Made by a program: the position numbers and the translations under genes
Assembly: GCA_903899015.1 (NCBI GenBank)
Contig: CAIUHP010000107.1
Span: forward strand, 39,287 to 103,286
Reading direction: 5' to 3'
Length of the DNA stretch: 64,000 nucleotides
Source of the DNA: an uncultured Armatimonadota bacterium
GTDB taxonomy: Bacteria; Armatimonadota; Fimbriimonadia; Fimbriimonadales; Fimbriimonadaceae
The notes under the pieces: generated by a model
Seen by the model: only the letters and a program-made list of their open reading frames with translations
Databases searched by the model: none
What the model was told of the DNA's origin: nothing
Shown: piece by piece, positions 54,073 to 62,175 of the stretch
Layout of the letters: each line of letters begins with the position of its first letter
Numbering within the stretch: position 1 is the stretch's first letter

Positions 54073-54105
54073 GCTTTTAGTAGCTCCTGGTAAACTCGAC
54101 ACCTG

Positions 54106-54504
54106 ATGTCGAAGCTTGATCCTAAACTCATGCACCATGCCTTGAGTGTTGCCCGTCAACACGGGTTCGCGGAAGTGGATTTGGTGGTCGGTGGAGAGAG
54201 TTTCACTGCCAAGTTAGATCCTTTGCCCAAGAAGCGCCGTGAAGGTGGGGCCTCGGTCGAAGCCGTATCGACGGAACCTCAATTGGAGACGATTACTGCC
54301 ACCCTGGTGGGTTACTACCGCGAATCGAAGCATCCATTGAAAGTGGGGAGCCAAGTCAAAAAAGGCGATATTATCGCGATAGTATCGGCTTTAGGCATTG
54401 CCAATGACGTCGAATCTAAAGTGACTGGCGAAATAGTTGAAGTTTTGGTTGAGCCAAACCAACCTGTTGAGTACGGTCAGGCCTTGGCAAAGGTGAAACC
54501 ATGA
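54106..54504 (+). CDS. AccB-like biotinyl-domain protein without the biotinylation lysine
   Basis: The 132-residue protein has an acetyl-CoA carboxylase BCCP layout: an N-terminal helix (1-25), a linker rich in P, K and R (about 38-60) and a C-terminal biotinyl domain (about 62-132). Where true carriers read E-A-M-K-(L/M) it has S94-A-L-G97-I98 (AIVSALGIANDVESKV), so the lysine is replaced by glycine. The rest of the domain is well preserved (GEIVEVLVEPNQPVEYGQ). It cannot carry biotin and resembles the plant BADC regulatory proteins. A pseudopilin-like gene overlaps its end, and accC follows. Confidence 0.8.
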   Translation: MSKLDPKLMHHALSVARQHGFAEVDLVVGGESFTAKLDPLPKKRREGGASVEAVSTEPQLETITATLVGYYRESKHPLKVGSQVKKGDIIAIVSALGIANDVESKVTGEIVEVLVEPNQPVEYGQALAKVKP

Positions 54505-54881
54505 ACCGAATTCGCGGAAATACTCTCGTCGGACTGCTTGTCACAATCGCACTGATGGCACTACTCGCAGTGGTGCTCTTTAAGGGAAGCGGAGCGTTCG
54601 GCGCTCCCGCTGGTTCTCCGCGAAAAGATGGCAAAGGGACAACTGTTCTCGGCCAGGTTCAGTACGATGCGAAGGACACCGTTTGCCGAAGCAACATCAG
54701 TCAAGTTAGGCAGGCGCTCATGATCGCGCAAAGCAACAACGACGAGAAGTTTCCCGCAAGTATCGAGGAAACCAAGCTGGGAAACGACTTCTATAAGTGT
54801 CCCCTTGGTGGCGAAAAGTACATTTACGATCCAACAACCGGCAAGGTGAGTTGCCCTCACCCTGGCCATGAGAAATATTAA
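54501..54881 (+). CDS. Pseudopilin-like protein encoded within the acc operon
   Basis: The 126-residue protein has an N-terminal pilin-type helix (GNTLVGLLVTIALMALLAVV). The glutamate at position 5 after the usual cleavage glycine, normally found as FTLVEL, is replaced by glycine. The rest contains a C-terminal domain with cysteines in CRSNISQVRQAL, YKCPLGGEKY and SCPHPGH, similar to the DUF-type prepilins with a G-x-x-Y-x-Y-D motif (KYIYDPTTG). It overlaps the AccB-like gene by 4 nt and accC by one base, so it is co-translated with fatty-acid synthesis genes. Confidence 0.65.
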   Translation: MNRIRGNTLVGLLVTIALMALLAVVLFKGSGAFGAPAGSPRKDGKGTTVLGQVQYDAKDTVCRSNISQVRQALMIAQSNNDEKFPASIEETKLGNDFYKCPLGGEKYIYDPTTGKVSCPHPGHEKY

Positions 54882-56236
54882 TGCTTAGCAAGGTTCTGAT
54901 TGCCAATCGAGGAGAGATCGCGTGTCGCGTGATCCGTGGATGCCGTGAACTCGGCATCAAGAGTGTTGCCATCTATTCAGAGGCTGACCGCGAGAGTTTG
55001 CACGTAAAACTCGCCGACGAGGCTATTTGTGTCGGACATGGTTCCAATGCAGATTCCTATCTGAACCTGGCAAACGTGCTGATGGCGTGCACCATTTCTG
55101 GCGCCGAAGCCGTGCACCCGGGTTATGGCTACTTTAGCGAACGAGCAAACTTTGCGGTCGCGCTCGAATCACTCGGAATCAAATTCGTAGGCCCTCCAAC
55201 CAAAGCGATTGAAGCGATGGGAGATAAGGCAAGCGCAAAGAAAGCTGCGATTGCCGTGGGTTGCCCAGTTGTTCCAGGCAGTGATGGAGCGGTTGCGAAC
55301 GAAAACGATGCGTTAGGCATTGCGGAAGAAATTGGTTACCCAGTCCTCCTCAAAGCGGTTGCGGGTGGTGGAGGGAGAGGCATCCGCCGAGTGGATGCTC
55401 CCGAGGAACTCGCAAGCCTTTGGAAAACGGCTCAGGCAGAGGCTCAGGCCAGCTTTGGCTCCGGCGAAATCCTCATCGAGAAATTCGTTGTTTCACCTCG
55501 CCACGTTGAAATTCAGGTCATCGGTGACTCGTACGGCAACATGATCTACCTTGGAGAGCGTGAGTGTTCGATCCAGAACTTGCGCCACCAAAAACTGATT
55601 GAAGAGGCCCCTTATGCTGAACTTCCTCCGGAAGTTCGTCAAGCAATGGGCGATGCGGCGGTTCGAGTTGCCTCCAGCGTCGGCTATCAAAATGCCGGTA
55701 CGGTTGAATTTTTGGTCGACGCGGACAACAACTTCTATTTCCTCGAGATGAACACTCGACTTCAGGTGGAGCACCCCGTGACCGAAGAAATCACCGGGCT
55801 GGATCTTGTCCATCTGATGCTCAAAATCACCAGTGGTGAGCCACTTCCGATTTCGCAAGACGATGTTGACTTGCAGGGTCATGCGATCGAGGTCCGCATC
55901 ACAGCTCAGGACCCCGACAAGGATTTCGCGCCAAGCACGGGAGCGATTACCGGTTGGAGATTGCCAGGCGGCCGAGGCGTTCGAGTCGAAACTCATTGCT
56001 ATGCGGGATTCGTGGTCAGCCCCTATTACGATCCACTTCTCGCCAAACTGATTGTGCGGGGACGCACTCGAGACGAAGCGGTCGCGAAACTTCAGACCGC
56101 ACTTTACGAATTCGAGGTCACCGGTATTTCTACAAACATTCCATTTTTACGTCGATTGATCGCATCCGAAGGCTATACATCAGGAAACTTCGACACCGGA
56201 TTTGTCCCGCGATTCCTGTCTGGTGACGCTCAGTGA
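54881..56236 (+). CDS. accC: Biotin carboxylase subunit of acetyl-CoA carboxylase
   Basis: The 451-residue ATP-grasp enzyme starts LSKVLIANRGEIACRVIRG. It contains the glycine-rich loop KAVAGGGGRGIRR, GYGYFSERANFA, VEIQVIGDSYGN, MNTRLQVEHPVTE and the C-terminal biotin-carboxylase domain. It carboxylates the biotin of a carrier protein. Since the adjacent AccB-like protein lacks its lysine, an authentic biotinylated carrier should be encoded elsewhere. Its start shares a base with the preceding stop (TAATG). Confidence 0.93.
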   Translation: MLSKVLIANRGEIACRVIRGCRELGIKSVAIYSEADRESLHVKLADEAICVGHGSNADSYLNLANVLMACTISGAEAVHPGYGYFSERANFAVALESLGIKFVGPPTKAIEAMGDKASAKKAAIAVGCPVVPGSDGAVANENDALGIAEEIGYPVLLKAVAGGGGRGIRRVDAPEELASLWKTAQAEAQASFGSGEILIEKFVVSPRHVEIQVIGDSYGNMIYLGERECSIQNLRHQKLIEEAPYAELPPEVRQAMGDAAVRVASSVGYQNAGTVEFLVDADNNFYFLEMNTRLQVEHPVTEEITGLDLVHLMLKITSGEPLPISQDDVDLQGHAIEVRITAQDPDKDFAPSTGAITGWRLPGGRGVRVETHCYAGFVVSPYYDPLLAKLIVRGRTRDEAVAKLQTALYEFEVTGISTNIPFLRRLIASEGYTSGNFDTGFVPRFLSGDAQ

Positions 56237-56257
56237 AGTTCACCATAGGAGCACCAA

Positions 56258-56854
56258 TTGGTCGTTAGATCGAAGAGAAAAGCACGAGAAGCGGCGCTTA
56301 GGACGCTGTATGAAATTGAGTTAGGTCACTCAGATCCAACCGAAGCGCTTCAAATCACCTTGGAGGAAGCTTCGCTTGCACCGGATATTTCAGCCTATGC
56401 AGAGAAGTTGGTTTTGGGAATTCGCAAGAATCAGCACGAGATCGATCGCCGACTGGCCTACTTCATTAAGGAATACGATTACAGTCGGATCGCCGCGGTT
56501 GATCGAAACATTTTAAGAGTCGCAGCCTACGAAATCTTGGAACTTCCTGAGATTCCACCTGCCGTAACTATTAACGAAGCAATCGAAATTGCAAAGCGGT
56601 ATTCCACTGCTGAGAGCGGCAAATTCGTAAACGGAGTTCTTGGAGCACTTTTGAAAGACACACCGAAAGCGAACTGGGATCCCGAGACCGCTCCCCCTGA
56701 GATTGATTACGTGGTCAGCGAAGAACCCGAACCCGAGATTATCGAAGAGGTAGTTGAAGAGGGCTCAGAAGATGCGAAGATCGCGACGCGCTACGGCGTT
56801 TGGAAACTTCAATCTGGGAACGCCAAGATTCCTTCGAATACGGAGGGTAAGTAA
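56258..56854 (+). CDS. nusB: Transcription antitermination factor NusB
   Basis: TTG 56258 with AGGAG upstream gives 198 residues. The NusB domain (about residues 4-135) has the usual RSKRKAREAALRTLYEIELG start and later PAVTINEAIEIAKRYS and FVNGVLGALLKD. A 60-residue acidic tail rich in glutamate (EPEPEIIEEVVEEGSED) is added, which is unusual. NusB binds boxA RNA in ribosomal RNA antitermination. It belongs to the operon running from the AccB-like gene to folD. Confidence 0.9.
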   Translation: MVVRSKRKAREAALRTLYEIELGHSDPTEALQITLEEASLAPDISAYAEKLVLGIRKNQHEIDRRLAYFIKEYDYSRIAAVDRNILRVAAYEILELPEIPPAVTINEAIEIAKRYSTAESGKFVNGVLGALLKDTPKANWDPETAPPEIDYVVSEEPEPEIIEEVVEEGSEDAKIATRYGVWKLQSGNAKIPSNTEGK

Positions 56855-56856
56855 GT

Positions 56857-57711
56857 TTGAGCGCACAGATTTTAGATGGATTGGCACTTTCACGCATCGT
56901 TCGCGAATCGCTTAAGGTGAGAGTCGATGCCTTGAGAGAGAAGGGCATTATTCCAAGATTGGATGTTTTGGTCGCAGCCCAAGATCCGGCGAGCCTAGCC
57001 TATGTGAAGATGAAGCACACCTGGGCTGCAAAAGCGGGCATGCAAGGTGAAAGCTACGACGTCACTGCAGATACGACTCAGCAACAGCTGATCGACAAGA
57101 TTGGCGAACTGAATGCCAACCCCCTGGTACATGGCATTTTGCTTCAGCACCCCCTTCCAGCCCATCTTGATGAGCAAGAAGCACTGATTGCGCTGGGAGC
57201 GGAGAAAGATGTTGATGGAATTGCACCCCAATCGTTGGGTCGGCTCGTCGCGGATCTTCCTGGATTCCGATGCGCAACCCCATTGGGCATCATGAAAATT
57301 CTGGAGCACTATCAGATTCCGATTCAAGGGAAGCGGGTCGTTGTCATAGGTCGATCCGTCATTCTCGGAAAACCGGCCGCGCTCATGCTCCTGCAGAAGC
57401 ACGCCACTGTCACCATTGCCCACTCAAGGACAGTTGATCTTCCCGACTTGTGTCGAGAAGCCGATATCCTGGTTGCGGCCGTTGGTCGAGCTGAAATGGT
57501 CAAAGGCGACTGGGTGAAACCGGGTGCAGTGGTCATTGACGCGGGATACAACAAGGTCGAGGGTCGAAAAGGCGATGTGGGTGATGTGGAATTTGAATCG
57601 GCCAGCCAAGTCGCATCATGGATCACTCCTGTTCCTGGCGGCGTAGGACCGATGACAGTCGCGAGCCTATTGAGCAATGCAGTTGAATCCGCCGAAAAAA
57701 CGCTGGCGTAA
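56857..57711 (+). CDS. folD: Bifunctional methylenetetrahydrofolate dehydrogenase/cyclohydrolase
   Basis: TTG 56857, 2 nt after the nusB stop, gives 284 residues. The substrate-binding region has SLAYVKMKHTWAAKAG with the catalytic lysine and QHPLPAHLDEQ. The NADP-binding loop is VVVIGRSVILGKPAALMLL, and TPVPGGVGPMT closes the active site. It interconverts 5,10-methylene-, methenyl- and 10-formyl-tetrahydrofolate. The 3' end overlaps the downstream hydrolase gene by 35 nt. Confidence 0.93.
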   Translation: MSAQILDGLALSRIVRESLKVRVDALREKGIIPRLDVLVAAQDPASLAYVKMKHTWAAKAGMQGESYDVTADTTQQQLIDKIGELNANPLVHGILLQHPLPAHLDEQEALIALGAEKDVDGIAPQSLGRLVADLPGFRCATPLGIMKILEHYQIPIQGKRVVVIGRSVILGKPAALMLLQKHATVTIAHSRTVDLPDLCREADILVAAVGRAEMVKGDWVKPGAVVIDAGYNKVEGRKGDVGDVEFESASQVASWITPVPGGVGPMTVASLLSNAVESAEKTLA

Positions 57712-58555
57712 ATTTGGAATTTCACTAGCCTGTTGGCTAGTAGCCTATCTTCTTCTGTGCACGTACTTGGCTTACAAGTATGTGCACCCGCACCGCGAAG
57801 TTTCCATGACGCCTAACTGGGTGCGGGATATTACTATTCCGGGATCACATGCTCAAATCCCTGTTTGGGCCTCGCCCGGCCTGGCTTTAAAACACGGGAA
57901 ACCCGTGGTCTTTGTGCTTGCCTATGGCTATGGAGGGACTCGAGAGAGTTGGGCAAGCGTAATGGCCGACTTAACGAAACACGGTTTTGAATCGGTCGCT
58001 CCTTGTATGCCCGGACAAGAAGTAAGCCTTGAGCAGACGGTTGGATTCGGTCGTTACGAGGCCAGGACCATTTTGGATACCGTGAAGTGGGTTCGAGGCC
58101 AGTACAGCGCGCCTCCTAAGATTATTTTGTTAGGCGTCTCGATGGGAGGAGCAGCCTCTTGGCTGGCGTCGGAGCAGGATCCAACGATTGATGCGGTGGT
58201 TACGGAAGGAGCCTATGCTCAGTTTGATGAAGCCATGAACAATTGGCTGAGTCAAAAGATGCCCGGCTCTCCGGTGTATCTCAAACCGATGATCTGGATT
58301 GCCAGCGCGATGGCGAAAATCAATCCCAGCGAGATTATTCCATCGAATTCCGCTGCCAAGTGGCACAAACCTGCTCTCGTGATCCAGGGTTCTGACGACA
58401 AGTTAATCCCGATGGAGCATGCCGAACGCCTTGCAAAAGCAGCCAATTGCCCCCTCTGGATCGTCCCCAACGCCTCCCACGCACAGTGCTTCGCCGTCGC
58501 TTCCAAAGAGTACATCAAGCGTCTCTCCGCGATCGCAAACTCCCTGAAACGCTAA
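57677..58555 (+). CDS. Membrane-anchored alpha/beta hydrolase
   Basis: The 292-residue protein has one N-terminal transmembrane segment (about residues 12-33) followed by a periplasm-facing alpha/beta hydrolase domain with FVLAYGYGG (oxyanion region), the nucleophile elbow GVSMGGA, an aspartate in QGSDDKLIP and a histidine in NASHAQC. Typical members are serine esterases or peptidases. The start overlaps folD by 35 nt; no later start retains the anchor. It is the last gene of the acc-nusB-folD operon. Confidence 0.8.
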   Translation: MQLNPPKKRWRKFGISLACWLVAYLLLCTYLAYKYVHPHREVSMTPNWVRDITIPGSHAQIPVWASPGLALKHGKPVVFVLAYGYGGTRESWASVMADLTKHGFESVAPCMPGQEVSLEQTVGFGRYEARTILDTVKWVRGQYSAPPKIILLGVSMGGAASWLASEQDPTIDAVVTEGAYAQFDEAMNNWLSQKMPGSPVYLKPMIWIASAMAKINPSEIIPSNSAAKWHKPALVIQGSDDKLIPMEHAERLAKAANCPLWIVPNASHAQCFAVASKEYIKRLSAIANSLKR

Positions 58556-58877
58556 TGATTTCCGCGATCCACGACTGCACAAAGTCGTAAAAGCGGGCGG
58601 AGGGTCGATTCCAAGCACGTAATAGGCTAGAGGCTAGGACTTGATGCTCGTTCATCCAGACAGGTCTGGATCTCGTTTGCATGTTCGGACACTCCATTAC
58701 ACCAGACCAAGCTAAACACCACTCCAAATCTCCCGAATATTCAGCTAGTCTCGCACGTTTCGTCCAGGGCATCTTCTTTGATTGCCGGGCCTACTTTAGT
58801 TCAATTGCGTTTATGCGACTACTTTTGGGATGTCCCGATTTCTTCCTTTTCAGGGGTTCGTTTACGAACCCCTGATC
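58556..58877. other. Intergenic region between convergent genes
   Basis: No supported gene lies in these 322 bp; the short frames present have no family match. A 10-bp inverted repeat sits at its right end. Confidence 0.55.
58851..58874. terminator. Inverted repeat adjoining the argJ stop
   Basis: CAGGGGTTCG / CGAACCCCTG with loop TTTA, a perfect 10-bp stem 3 nt past the argJ stop codon. No U-tract follows on the minus strand, so terminator activity is uncertain. Confidence 0.5.
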
Positions 58878-60083
58878 TTAGGTGTGATATTCGGCGTTGA
58901 TGCGGACGTAGCCGTAGCCGAAATCACATGTGTAGACGGTGGCTTGATCGCCGTCACCTAGCTTTAGGTCGATGATCACATGATCAGACTTCAGGGCTGA
59001 CGAGACGCGTTTGGCGTCGAACGATGCGGGACCGCTGTCTTCGAAAAGAATGTGCTCTTCGTCTCCCATGATGAGGCTCAAGCGAACGTCACCGGTTTGA
59101 AAAGGTACCCCGGCTCGTCCAGCCGCCATGAGAATGCGACCCCAGTTGGGATCGCAACCGAACATCGCAGTTTTCACCAAGGGTGATTCGCCGATCGTAC
59201 GAGCGATCTTCTTGGGATCTGACGTACCTGTCACCCGTACTTCGACAAGTTTGGTAGCACCTTCTCCGTCGCGCGCAACTTGTTTGGCAAGTGATGTGCA
59301 TACCGCCGTGAGAGCGGCTTCAAATTCAGCCTCTGTTGCTTTGATACCGGATGCTCCGTTGGTGAGCAGGATAAGCATGTCATTTGTGGAGGTATCGCCA
59401 TCAACCGTCATGCAATTGAAACTCACATCGGCAACGCGTTTGAGAATGGGCTGAAAATCGAGATCGCTTACATCCATGTCCGAAACCATGAACCCAAGCA
59501 TGGTCGCCATGTTGGGTGCGATCATTCCAGAACCTTTTGCGAAGCCAATGAGAAGTCCACCTTGGTCGCTATCATGATGGCGCTGGCTTAAGGATTGAGG
59601 GGATACGACTTCATGATTGTCGCTCGTTACCCAAGCCCACTTCTCTACAAGATCGGTTGTCAGGATGGCATCCATGAATGCTCTAGCATCCATTCCGAGC
59701 TTTTGGCCCGCATCCTTGATGCCGCGCTCGACCTTGCTCATGTCAAGAAGGTGACCAATGATGCCAGTCGAACCGACTGCGATTTGATCGGTTTCTAGTC
59801 CTAGTTCACGTGCGGCCAATTCGGCCATTCGAGCGGTGTCTCTCTCGCCTTGTTCACCGGTACAGCAATTCGCATTTCCGCTATTAACGACAATGGCGCG
59901 TAGCTTGCCAGATTCGACGACCTTTCGTGAATAGTTCACGCTTGACGCACGGACATAGTTCGTCGTGAAGACGCCAGCGGAATTAGACTCACGGTCTGAG
60001 ACGATCATGCCGAGATCATTCCTTTTGTTCTTGAGTCCACATCGGACTCCTGCCACGCTAAATCCTTTAGGAATTGGAATCAT
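58878..60083 (-). CDS. argJ: Bifunctional ornithine acetyltransferase / N-acetylglutamate synthase
   Basis: The 401-residue protein is the self-cleaving ArgJ enzyme of arginine synthesis. The nucleophile T194 lies in NMATMLGF, the cleavage site between the alpha and beta chains. Other family marks are NSGNANCCTG, STGIIG and DPNWGRILMAAGRAG. It transfers acetyl groups between N-acetylornithine and glutamate, recycling acetate in the cyclic pathway. It follows argC by 8 nt, so the two are one transcript. Confidence 0.95.
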   Translation of the reverse strand: MIPIPKGFSVAGVRCGLKNKRNDLGMIVSDRESNSAGVFTTNYVRASSVNYSRKVVESGKLRAIVVNSGNANCCTGEQGERDTARMAELAARELGLETDQIAVGSTGIIGHLLDMSKVERGIKDAGQKLGMDARAFMDAILTTDLVEKWAWVTSDNHEVVSPQSLSQRHHDSDQGGLLIGFAKGSGMIAPNMATMLGFMVSDMDVSDLDFQPILKRVADVSFNCMTVDGDTSTNDMLILLTNGASGIKATEAEFEAALTAVCTSLAKQVARDGEGATKLVEVRVTGTSDPKKIARTIGESPLVKTAMFGCDPNWGRILMAAGRAGVPFQTGDVRLSLIMGDEEHILFEDSGPASFDAKRVSSALKSDHVIIDLKLGDGDQATVYTCDFGYGYVRINAEYHT

Positions 60084-60091
60084 TTTTTATC

Positions 60092-61108
60092 CTATGGCCA
60101 AACGCCATCCATGGGTAAGCCGGTCTCCTCAGGGAGGCCAGCCATTAAGTTCATGTTTTGTATAGCTTCACCGGCCATACCTTTAACTAAATTGTCGATT
60201 ACCGAGCAGACAACTGCGTACCCCAGGCGCTCATCTACCGATACACTCAGCACGCAACGGTTGCTTCCTAAAACCTGCTTCGTGGAAGGGGGAGCGTCTT
60301 GAACCGTCACGAAGGGCTCGGAAGCATAAGTCTCTTGGAGGAGAGTTTTTATTTCCCGCTCTGCAATTCCTGACTTGATGGGAATATGCAGCGTTGAGTG
60401 TATGCCTCGCGCCATCGGAATGAGGTGAGGCGTGAAGCGGACCGGTACACCTGACAATTGCTCGATTTCTGCCGTATGACGATGTCCAACTGTTCCGTAG
60501 GCTTTCACGCCTCCGTCGAGTTCGGAGAAGGTGTAGCTTGTCTCGGTGCGTGAACGGCCCGCTCCCGATACGCCTGATTTTGCGTCAATAATCGGAACCC
60601 CTGTTACAAGGTTTGCCTTCACGAAAGGTAGAAGGCCCATGAGGCTGGCGGTTGGGAAGCAGCCTGGATTTGCAAGAAGCCTTGCATTACGAATCAGGTC
60701 ACGATCGATCCACTCCGGAAGGCCGTAAACGGGCATCGTATCGAGTTGGGGATTGGAGTGTTTGCGTCCGTAATATTGTTCGTAGACGGAGAGGTCTGCC
60801 AGTCGAAAGTCAGCCGAAAGATCGATCACTCGCGTTCGTTTGAGGAGGGTGGGCGCGACATCCATCGCAAAGCCTGTTTCCTGGCACAAGAACGTAATAT
60901 CGGCCTCGATCGTGTTAGGATCGAATTCGGTGAGGACCAGGTCGCTGGAAAGCCACGGGCTCTCGTCTCGAAGCAATGAGCCTGCACGACGCGCCGAAGT
61001 TACCGTAGTGACCTTTGCACTCGGGTGGGATGCCAGCAAACGAATCACTTCCGATCCGCCATATCCGGTGGCTCCCACAACTGCGACGTTAATCGTTTGT
61101 GGTTTCAT
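60092..61108 (-). CDS. argC: N-acetyl-gamma-glutamyl-phosphate reductase
   Basis: The 338-residue NADPH enzyme reduces N-acetylglutamyl phosphate to the semialdehyde. It has the Rossmann start VAVVGATGYGGSE, the catalytic C150 in LANPGCFPTAS and the GVSGAGR motif. It is the first gene of an argC-argJ pair. Further arginine genes (argB, argD) are not in the window. Confidence 0.95.
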   Translation of the reverse strand: MKPQTINVAVVGATGYGGSEVIRLLASHPSAKVTTVTSARRAGSLLRDESPWLSSDLVLTEFDPNTIEADITFLCQETGFAMDVAPTLLKRTRVIDLSADFRLADLSVYEQYYGRKHSNPQLDTMPVYGLPEWIDRDLIRNARLLANPGCFPTASLMGLLPFVKANLVTGVPIIDAKSGVSGAGRSRTETSYTFSELDGGVKAYGTVGHRHTAEIEQLSGVPVRFTPHLIPMARGIHSTLHIPIKSGIAEREIKTLLQETYASEPFVTVQDAPPSTKQVLGSNRCVLSVSVDERLGYAVVCSVIDNLVKGMAGEAIQNMNLMAGLPEETGLPMDGVWP

Positions 61109-61202
61109 TGGAACCGCCCAGAATACCTTTTTGAGTGTGAAGCTTGAGTTTAGGAGGTCAAGGGAGGGCAGGAGACTTTATTCCCGTTGCCCCAGACACA
61201 AA

Positions 61203-61236
61203 AAAGCCCCCCGTGCTCTTGGACACAGGGGGCTTT
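61203..61236 (-). terminator. Terminator of the repeat-rich lipoprotein gene
   Basis: AAAGCCCCC-GTG pairs with CAC-GGGGGCTTT across an 8-nt loop. The minus-strand reading ends in TTTTTT, a strong rho-independent terminator 16 nt after the stop codon. Confidence 0.85.
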
Positions 61237-61251
61237 AATTGGGTTAGCTAA

Positions 61252-61566
61252 TTACTTAGGCTTACCAGCGTCGGCCTTAGGAGCACCGGCTGCAGGAGCA
61301 GGAGCTGCACCAGCTGCAGGAGCATCTGTCTTAGGAGCGTCTGCCTTAGGAGCGTCTGCCTTAGGAGCAGCAGCGTCGGTCTTAGGAGCATCGGCCTTAG
61401 GAGCGTCAGCAGCAGGAGCAGCATCTGTCTTAGGAGCATCAGCCTTAGGAGCATCAGCAGCTGGAGCGCTTGCGCTTGTACCAGCAGCTGTGTCGTCAGC
61501 CTTACCGCAACCGATGAGAGCAGCGCCGAGGACGCCTGCAACGAACAGAATCATAAACTTTTTCAT
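61252..61566 (-). CDS. Small lipoprotein with Asp-Ala-Pro-Lys tandem repeats
   Basis: ATG 61566 has GGAGGA at 61572-61577. The 104-residue protein has a lipoprotein signal peptide with lipobox LIGC (the cysteine about residue 20). The mature part is low-complexity: repeats of ADAPK and TDAPK types rich in alanine, proline, aspartate and lysine, about 80 residues, disordered. Such segments often act as envelope spacers or bind cell-wall polymers. Function is unknown. The coding DNA is a tandem repeat that could vary in length by slippage. Confidence 0.75.
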   Translation of the reverse strand: MKKFMILFVAGVLGAALIGCGKADDTAAGTSASAPAADAPKADAPKTDAAPAADAPKADAPKTDAAAPKADAPKADAPKTDAPAAGAAPAPAAGAPKADAGKPK

Positions 61567-61668
61567 ACGTATCCTCCATGTTGAGAGCGGATTACTCCGC
61601 AAACACCCCGAGGGGGTCTATCCGCATTATACAATCGGTTTGGCCCTAGTTACATGAAAAAGCCGGTT

Positions 61669-62175
61669 TCAAGGTTGAAACAGATCGGCAACAGAGTCAT
61701 TTGGAACCTGAACTTCGGCAACTTTCCACTTTTGCGATGAAAAAAAAAGCCATTCATGATCCTCTTCTTTCTTGAAAACTATCGTAACTTCTTTGAGATG
61801 AGCTTCTTTGTTGACTCCTAGCAATCCAATCTTGAGGTCCACGGGCGAGACAATCCGCGCCTCGTCTCCTGTGACGACCGGTTCAATTTGTTCGACTGTG
61901 ACTTCGGGACGTGAGTTCTTAATATATCGAGCAATCTCATTTCGATTACCAGATTCGCTTTCACCGTTAAATTTTAGGTTCATGCTGAGCTTGTCCATCA
62001 CTCCACCTGGTCGACCCTCTTTAGTGGCTTTAATGGAATCGGCTAACGCGGTCTTGATGAGGGCCAGATCATTCGGAGGATTAAGGACCGAAAGAATCAT
62101 GCGTCCACCGACTGCGAACACGATAACGATTCCAAGGATCATAAACGCCTTTGTCGAGTTTCTCATACTCGTCAT
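61669..62175 (-). CDS. Membrane-anchored protein of unknown function
   Basis: The start is placed at ATG 62175, overlapping the ribF stop by 4 nt (ATGA); ATG 62166 is the alternative. The 168-residue protein has one N-terminal transmembrane segment (STKAFMILGIVIVFAVGGRMI). A soluble domain of about 130 residues follows, with a SnoaL/NTF2-like look (ALIKTALADSIKATKEGRPGG ... VFKKEEDHEWLFFSSQKWKV). Residues upstream of 62175 are antisense to nothing useful and lie inside ribF. Translational coupling to ribF is likely. Confidence 0.6.
   Translation of the reverse strand: MTSMRNSTKAFMILGIVIVFAVGGRMILSVLNPPNDLALIKTALADSIKATKEGRPGGVMDKLSMNLKFNGESESGNRNEIARYIKNSRPEVTVEQIEPVVTGDEARIVSPVDLKIGLLGVNKEAHLKEVTIVFKKEEDHEWLFFSSQKWKVAEVQVPNDSVADLFQP

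Noticed and set aside
58681..58875. Small plus-strand ORF in the argJ intergenic space
   Set aside because: No ribosome-binding site, no family resemblance, and it ends inside the inverted repeat.
61187..61657. Alanine/glycine-rich plus-strand ORF of 156 codons
   Set aside because: It is the mirror image of the tandem-repeat lipoprotein gene; the repeats produce long open frames on both strands.
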